64,000 nt of DNA from Stenomitos frigidus ULC18 (GTDB lineage Bacteria; Cyanobacteriota; Cyanobacteriia; Leptolyngbyales; Leptolyngbyaceae), in NCBI RefSeq assembly GCF_003003795.1, contig NZ_PVWK01000142.1, forward strand, positions 124,001 through 188,000, in the 5' to 3' direction. A program made the position numbers and the translations under genes. Positions 59,386 to 64,000 of the stretch are shown here, in pieces. The notes under the pieces were generated by a model. It did not search any database. It was given only the letters and a program-made list of their open reading frames with translations, and had not been told where the DNA came from. Position 1 is the first letter of the stretch. Each line of letters starts with the position of its first letter.

Positions 59386-60015
59386 TCAAAATTCGTCTTC
59401 ATCTTCAGTTGCCTGAATATCTTGAGCGACAAATTCTCGCCAAACGGTCAGTATGGCATCATCCACGTTGACCGCTTGCAGACAATCCATGACAGCACCA
59501 GCATCCGCTTTGAGTTCAGGAAAGGTCAGCAAAAGCATTGCCAGATCGCGCCAGTCGGTTCCGGCTTTTGGCTTGCCGCGTCGCTGGTGATAAGCAATGA
59601 CCTTACTCGCAATCAGTTCGGCAGGCGACAGTACTAGCAACTTTTCAATGCGTTGAGCAGACGGTAGGGTTGGCACGGGGCGCAGATCAACCAGATGGCG
59701 ATTCCCCGACTTCTGCACCTGGAATAAGCGATAGCCCCGTCCTTCACCCACTTCGCGCACCCGCACGGCAATATGAAATTGCTGACTCAAAGACTCCCGC
59801 AGTTCTTCAGCAAGTTCTCTGGCGCGGGTTGAGAGCAGATCAATGGCTTGCGTCATACGGGGTTCGCCGACATAGGCATTGACCGCTTGAGCGCCAAAGA
59901 TCACCGCATCATTGCGATCGCGCAAAAATTCCAGCACCGCCTCTTGAATGGTCGCTAGCGGTAATGGTTCACGCATGATAAATTCTCGGAGCGTTAAAGA
60001 GCCTGCGTCAAACAT
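59386..60015 (-). CDS. AbiEii-like nucleotidyltransferase-fold protein
   Basis: A 209-residue protein with the layout of the AbiEii/MNT-type nucleotidyltransferase family: VIFGAQAVNAYVGEPRMTQAIDLLS (written in parts: GAQAVNAY, GEPRMTQAIDLL) corresponds to the G-G/A-x-A...R-x-T-x-D-I-D core. The first catalytic Asp is replaced by Ala (TQAID), so nucleotide transfer is doubtful. The C-terminal half has LSPAELIASKVIAYHQRRGK and GTDWRDLAMLLL, as AbiEii proteins do. No AbiEi partner adjoins. ATG at 60015 used; 59976 is also possible. Confidence 0.72.
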   Translation of the reverse strand: MFDAGSLTLREFIMREPLPLATIQEAVLEFLRDRNDAVIFGAQAVNAYVGEPRMTQAIDLLSTRARELAEELRESLSQQFHIAVRVREVGEGRGYRLFQVQKSGNRHLVDLRPVPTLPSAQRIEKLLVLSPAELIASKVIAYHQRRGKPKAGTDWRDLAMLLLTFPELKADAGAVMDCLQAVNVDDAILTVWREFVAQDIQATEDEDEF

Positions 60016-60336
60016 AACGGTTGATTGATCGATCAAAAACTATTACGGCTCCAGGTCTTCATTCTCCTACACCTGCCGTAAGCCTGACATCGGTGATCAA
60101 TTGCTTCTCATTCTCATTAGATCAATCTGCTTCAAATCCTGTTACACGGCTGTGTTAACCTAGAGAAGTTGTCTAAAATCACACATTCAGGATTTCGGGT
60201 GCCTCAAAAGAGTTGTTAGGGGTTGGTTGTTAGTTGTTAGCAAGAAGTTCCTGTCTAAAAACTAAAAACTAAAAACTAAAAGCTTTCACAGGTGCTCCTG
60301 GATGGAGGATTAACCCGAATCAGGAGTTCAAAATCA
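60016..60336. other. Promoter region of rpsB with CTAAAAA heptamer repeats
   Basis: About 320 bases. GTTAGGGGTTGGTTGTTAG at 60219-60239 and tandem AACTAAA units at 60258-60283, able to pair. The rpsB-tsf promoter should lie here. No gene. Confidence 0.6.
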
Positions 60337-61131
60337 ATGCCAGTTGTTTCGTTGGCTCAATTACTAGAGTCTGGGGTTCACTTTGGGCATCAAACCCGCC
60401 GTTGGAACCCCAAAATGGATCCGTACATCTACACCTCGCGGAATGGGGTGCACATCATTGACCTGGTGCAGACTGCCCGGTTGATGGATGAAGCGTATAA
60501 CTATGTGCGCACGGCGTCTGAGCAGGGCAAAAAGTTCCTCTTTATCGGCACCAAGCGTCAGGCTGCTGGGATCATTGCTCAGGAAGCGTCTCGTTGTGGT
60601 GGTTACTACGTGAACCAGCGCTGGTTGGGTGGTATGCTCACCAACTGGGTGACGATCAAAACCCGTGTCGATCGCCTCAAAGAGCTAGAGCGTCGTGAAG
60701 AAACGGGTGGACTGGATCTACTACCCAAAAAAGAAGCGTCTGTACTGCGACGTGAGTTGGAAAAGCTCCAGAAATATCTGGGTGGCATTAAAGCGATGCG
60801 GAAAGTGCCTGACATCATCATCATGGTGGATCAAAAGCGCGAGTACAACGCTGTCCAGGAGTGCCAAAAGCTCTCGTTGCCGATCGTGGCATTGCTCGAC
60901 ACCAACTGCGATCCCGATTTGGTCGATGTGCCGATTCCGGCGAATGATGATGCCATTCGTTCGATTAAGCTAATTGTAGGCAGACTGGCAGACGCGATCT
61001 ACGAAGGTCGTCATGGTCAGCTTGAGTCTGACGACGAGTACGAAGACTACGAAGGCGGCGAGGAAGACTTCGACTACGAAGATAACGACACCTCGTTCAT
61101 TCCCGAAGAAACCGAAGAAACCGAAGCGTAG
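60337..61131 (+). CDS. rpsB: 30S ribosomal protein S2
   Basis: Small-subunit ribosomal protein. The 264 residues start [40 protein letters not shown] and [20 protein letters not shown] are classic. The last 35 residues are a strongly acidic tail ([20 protein letters not shown]). ATG at 60337, with AGGAG eleven bases upstream, is preferred over an earlier in-frame start. Followed by tsf, the usual order. Confidence 0.97.
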   Translation: MPVVSLAQLLESGVHFGHQTRRWNPKMDPYIYTSRNGVHIIDLVQTARLMDEAYNYVRTASEQGKKFLFIGTKRQAAGIIAQEASRCGGYYVNQRWLGGMLTNWVTIKTRVDRLKELERREETGGLDLLPKKEASVLRRELEKLQKYLGGIKAMRKVPDIIIMVDQKREYNAVQECQKLSLPIVALLDTNCDPDLVDVPIPANDDAIRSIKLIVGRLADAIYEGRHGQLESDDEYEDYEGGEEDFDYEDNDTSFIPEETEETEA

Positions 61132-61205
61132 AGCGTTGTTAGTTGTTGGTTGTTAGTTTTTAGAGACTCTAGCAACTAACAACTAACAACTAACAACTAA
61201 TAACT
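61132..61205. repeat. GTTAGTT / CAACTAA heptamer hairpin between rpsB and tsf
   Basis: TTGTTAGTTGTTGGTTG on one side and four CAACTAA units in tandem on the other form a long imperfect stem in the transcribed spacer. It could tune rpsB against tsf expression (inference). Confidence 0.75.
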
Positions 61206-61222
61206 ATTCAGAGTGAAGGGTA

Positions 61223-61972
61223 ATGGCGGAAATCACAGCAAAATTAGTCGGTGAACTGCGCCAGAAAACGGGCGCAGGGATGATGGACTGCAAAAAAGCG
61301 CTCACAGAAACGGGCGGCGACCTGGAGCAAGCTGCCGATTGGCTCCGCAAAAAAGGCATTTCTTCTGCTGAGAAGAAAGCTGGTAAAGTAGCGGCTGAAG
61401 GCATTGTCGATAGCTACATTCATACGGGGAGCCGTGTGGGTGTGTTGGTCGAAGTCAACTGCCAGACAGACTTTGTGGCGCGGAACGATGCCTTCAAAAA
61501 GCTAGTGCAGGATATTGCCAAGCAAATTGTGGCATCACAGCAAGTTGAGTACGTGAAAATTGCCGACATTCCGGCAGAGATTGTTGATCGCGAAAAGGCG
61601 ATCGAAATGGGTCGCGATGACCTGGGCGGCAAACCCGAAGCCATCAAAGAAAAGATTGTGCAGGGCCGGATTGAAAAGCGCTTGAAAGAGCTTTGCCTGC
61701 TGGATCAGCCCTACATCCGCGACCAAAACATCACCGTGGATGAGTTGGTGAAGCAAAACGTCGCTCAGCTGGGTGAAAATATCCAGGTGCGTCGCTTTGT
61801 CCGCTTTGTGCTGGGTGAAGGCATACAGAAAGAAGAATCCGATTTCGCAGCGGAAGTCGCCGCTCAACTGGGTACAGCCGCACCGAAAGCAGAGCCTGTC
61901 GCCGAAGCCACACCTGAAGCGGCACCGAAAGAAGACAAGCAAGACGGTAAAGGCAGCAAGAAGAAAAAGTAG
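61223..61972 (+). CDS. tsf: Elongation factor Ts
   Basis: Nucleotide exchange factor for EF-Tu. It has 249 residues. The N-terminal UBA domain ([20 protein letters not shown]), the EF-Tu-contacting [11 protein letters not shown] motif (about 80) and a core domain to about 205 are present. An Ala/Pro/Glu then Lys-rich tail ends in [11 protein letters not shown] at 61223. Confidence 0.97.
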   Translation: MAEITAKLVGELRQKTGAGMMDCKKALTETGGDLEQAADWLRKKGISSAEKKAGKVAAEGIVDSYIHTGSRVGVLVEVNCQTDFVARNDAFKKLVQDIAKQIVASQQVEYVKIADIPAEIVDREKAIEMGRDDLGGKPEAIKEKIVQGRIEKRLKELCLLDQPYIRDQNITVDELVKQNVAQLGENIQVRRFVRFVLGEGIQKEESDFAAEVAAQLGTAAPKAEPVAEATPEAAPKEDKQDGKGSKKKK

Positions 61973-62119
61973 TCTTCGATCGCTCCAACCGAATCATGCT
62001 TAGAGGCAGTCCACTGGGCTGCCTTTGCCATTTGTAGCGTTTGTGAGCGCTTGATTCAGGTAGATTAAGGAAAGGGCTTTCATGTCTTGAATGCCGAAAC
62101 GTCTTGGAAAGGGTTGGGA

Positions 62120-63661
62120 ATGATTACTGCGATCACTGTACTGGTAGCGCTGGGGTTTCTGGGTTGGGGCTTCTACCGTGCCAGACCCTTTGGCAAACTG
62201 GGCTTGGTTGCCTGGTTGCAATCCGTCGTGCTGATTGCGCCCTGGCTGCTGTTCTTTGGGCTTTCGATCGTCGGCATTTACCTGAACATTGTCAGCGTGC
62301 TATTTCTGTTTGTGCTGTCCACTGGGCTATATATCTATCTGGGTAGCCGTCTACGATCGCTGGCTCAAAGTGAAGTTCTTGCCCAACGAGCAACGGCGAT
62401 CGCAGAGACTCAAGACACTCATAGCCTGGAAATTGGCAACGACACCGCCAATGCGTTGAATACAACTGACGCCGCTAAGACACAAGCTGAAAAGCTTGCT
62501 GAAGCACTGGCAGAACCTGACATTGTGCCCATTCCCGCAGACGACCTGAAGGCCATTCAAAGCATTTTTGGCATTGACACCTTTTTTGCCACCGAAACGA
62601 TTCCCTACCAAGAAGGTGTGATCCTACGGGGAAATTTGCGCGGCGAGGCAGAAGCAACGATCGCCCGTCTCTCAGAACGATTACAGGAGAAAGTTGGCTT
62701 TAGTGAGACCAATCCACAACAGCCTCGCTATCGGCTCTTTCTGGTGGAAGGACAGGACGGTAAGCCTGTGGTCATCGTTTTGCCTACGAGCAGAGACCCG
62801 CAGCCATCAACGTTGTTTCAGAAGGGTGTTGCGGTAATGCTGCTCTTCGCGACGATCGCGGCCAGTTTGGAGAGTAGTGGGCTCATGCTCGGTTTCGACT
62901 TCTTCACATCCCCCAATCGCATTGCAGAGGTTTTGCCCCTGTCAGCAGGACTTCTCAGCGTCCTTGCCGTGCATGAACTGGGGCATTGGCTGGTGGCGCG
63001 TCGCTATCAGGTGCGTCTGAGCCTACCGTTTTTTATTCCGACCTGGCAGATCGGTTCGTTTGGTGCCATCACCCGCTTTGAGTCGGTCTTGCCCAATCGC
63101 AGTACGCTGTTTGATATTGCGATCGCAGGCCCAGCCGCAGGCGGGTTACTCTCGCTGGTGATGGTGGTTGCGGGGCTACTACTATCGCACAAGGGCAGTT
63201 TGTTCCAGGTGCCAACGGAGTTTTTCCAGGGTTCTATTTTAGTGGGTACGCTCACACGAGTTGTACTGCGCGAGTCGCTCCAGCAGCCGATCGTCGATGT
63301 CCATCCACTTGTCATTCTGGGCTGGCTAGGTCTGGTGATCACGGCGCTCAATCTACTGCCAGCGGGACAACTCGATGGTGGACGAATCGTTCAAGCCATT
63401 TACGGACGTACCATTGCTGGACGCACCACGATCGCCTCCATCATTGTGCTGGGTTTCGCATCGATCGTGAATCCGCTGGCGCTGTACTGGGCGATCGTGG
63501 TGTTATTTCTCCAACGTGAGCTAGAACGTCCCAGCCAAAACGAACTCACAGAACCCGATGACACCAGAGCCGCGTTAGGGCTGCTGGCACTATTTTTGAT
63601 GATCGTGACGTTGCTACCACTCACGCCTAGCCTTGCTGGTCGCCTGGGTATTGGTGGTTAG
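62120..63661 (+). CDS. Site-2 protease family membrane metallopeptidase (M50)
   Basis: About 513 residues. Three to four N-terminal membrane helices, a soluble domain (about 125-240, IPADDLKAIQSIFGIDTFF, FLVEGQDGKPVVIVLP), then the M50 core: HELGHW at about 283 gives two zinc ligands, and NLLPAGQLDGGRI at about 410 gives the third. GPAAGGLLSL lies between. Plant relatives are the chloroplast EGY proteases. ATG at 62120 with AAAGGG upstream is preferred over a TTG 11 codons earlier. Possible role in releasing membrane-bound regulators. Confidence 0.9.
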   Translation: MITAITVLVALGFLGWGFYRARPFGKLGLVAWLQSVVLIAPWLLFFGLSIVGIYLNIVSVLFLFVLSTGLYIYLGSRLRSLAQSEVLAQRATAIAETQDTHSLEIGNDTANALNTTDAAKTQAEKLAEALAEPDIVPIPADDLKAIQSIFGIDTFFATETIPYQEGVILRGNLRGEAEATIARLSERLQEKVGFSETNPQQPRYRLFLVEGQDGKPVVIVLPTSRDPQPSTLFQKGVAVMLLFATIAASLESSGLMLGFDFFTSPNRIAEVLPLSAGLLSVLAVHELGHWLVARRYQVRLSLPFFIPTWQIGSFGAITRFESVLPNRSTLFDIAIAGPAAGGLLSLVMVVAGLLLSHKGSLFQVPTEFFQGSILVGTLTRVVLRESLQQPIVDVHPLVILGWLGLVITALNLLPAGQLDGGRIVQAIYGRTIAGRTTIASIIVLGFASIVNPLALYWAIVVLFLQRELERPSQNELTEPDDTRAALGLLALFLMIVTLLPLTPSLAGRLGIGG

Positions 63662-63716
63662 TGCGAAAAATAGACTGAAAGGTTCCTGGCTATCTAACTA
63701 AACCCCTGAGGTAAGC

Positions 63717-64000
63717 CACTGGTTCTACCAGTGCGACTCGCAAAGCGTTGAGCGTTCCAGCCGTAAAGTAACTCCCACGGTGGCTTGATGAGCCAGTTCC
63801 GTAGGAGGAAAGAACAATGTCGGCATTGTATCAAAGTCTGTCTCACTCGAAGTGGGACTGTAAGTATCACGTTGTGTTTGTACCCAAGTACCGTCGCAAG
63901 GTCATGTTTGGCGAGATTCGCCAGTTTTTGGGTCTAATTTTTCATGAATTGGCACGCCAGAAGGAATGTCGGAATGCTGATTAGGCTGCCGTTGCAAGTC
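63717..64000 (+). mobile_element. IS200/IS605-type element, left end and tnpA start
   Basis: A hairpin CACTGG-TTCTA-CCAGTG at 63717-63733, of the kind TnpA recognises near the left end, precedes a Y1-type transposase gene. The right part is beyond the window. Exact left tip not determined. Confidence 0.65.
63817..63984 (+). pseudogene. tnpA: IS200/IS605 TnpA transposase, truncated
   Basis: ATG after AGGAGG. Reads SLSHSKWDCKYHVVFVPKYR and FLGLIFHELARQKECRNAD, then TAG. The opening strand CKYHVVFVPKYRRK is diagnostic of IS200-type Y1 transposases. After KEC the expected HUH and Tyr regions are absent: the sequence diverges and stops after 55 residues. Probably a decayed copy; downstream DNA is needed to tell a frameshift from a deletion. 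Confidence 0.75.

Overview
The window is chromosomal DNA of a cyanobacterium, most likely a filamentous Leptolyngbya/Oscillatoriales-type strain. The evidence is a phycobilisome core-membrane linker (ApcE), a cyanobacterial ATP synthase operon with b and b' subunits but no beta or epsilon, a cyanobacterial OprB-type porin with an SLH domain, the DUF3119-DUF3086-plsY cluster, a DUF6888/DUF6887 pair, abundant GCGATCGC (HIP1-type) octamers, and many short palindromic and heptanucleotide repeats between genes.

Layout. 1-4.9 kb: porin (3' end cut by the window), CPBP protease, DUF3326 protein, and a 2Fe-2S ferredoxin with a small follower. 5.0-11.1 kb: atpI-atpB-atpE-atpF2-atpF-atpH-atpA-atpG, all on the minus strand. 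11.3-13.5 kb: a methyltransferase and small unknowns. 13.8-17.5 kb: apcE, with four linker repeats (predicting a pentacylindrical phycobilisome core), its terminator and a 36-residue membrane miniprotein.

17.6-26.7 kb is an accessory island. It holds a PIN toxin-antitoxin pair, orphan and decayed antitoxin-like genes, a family of AGACCTCCGAGGTTT palindromes, a two-gene TIR / STAND-WD40-TPR operon that looks like a nonself-sensing immune system, a 21-bp x10 tandem array in front of it, and an AT-rich HExxH protein. The TIR-STAND operon, with six nearly identical 126-bp WD40 blades, is the best candidate for an under-described system.

26.8-36.8 kb: class II ribonucleotide reductase nrdJ, a C39-like protease, an RRM protein, ispG, a MITE with 13-bp TIRs and a 5-bp target duplication, a frameshifted DUF6888 gene, a GIY-YIG protein, plsY-DUF3086-DUF3119. 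37.5-42.8 kb: sugar aminotransferase, glycosyltransferase, msrB, a truncated radical SAM gene and a methyltransferase-like gene (surface polysaccharide flavour). 44.4-50.8 kb: a TetR regulator divergent from an HlyD/ABC/permease/permease exporter (YbhGFSR type), with a perfect 29-bp operator-like palindrome between them.

51.0-56.0 kb: a signalling operon made of an ETR1-like sensor kinase, which keeps every copper/ethylene-binding residue at the plant spacing, a frameshifted response regulator, and a hybrid REC-PAS-kinase. 56.3-60.0 kb: a split glycosyltransferase, an unknown AT-rich gene, a GT2 with a repeat inserted in its reading frame, and a degenerate AbiEii-like nucleotidyltransferase. 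60.3-63.7 kb: rpsB-tsf and a site-2 protease. The right edge carries the start of an IS200/IS605 element with a broken tnpA.

Four otherwise well-conserved genes are interrupted, three of them by single-base shifts. This is either real decay or draft-assembly error, and read-level checks would tell. No tRNA, rRNA or CRISPR array was recognised.
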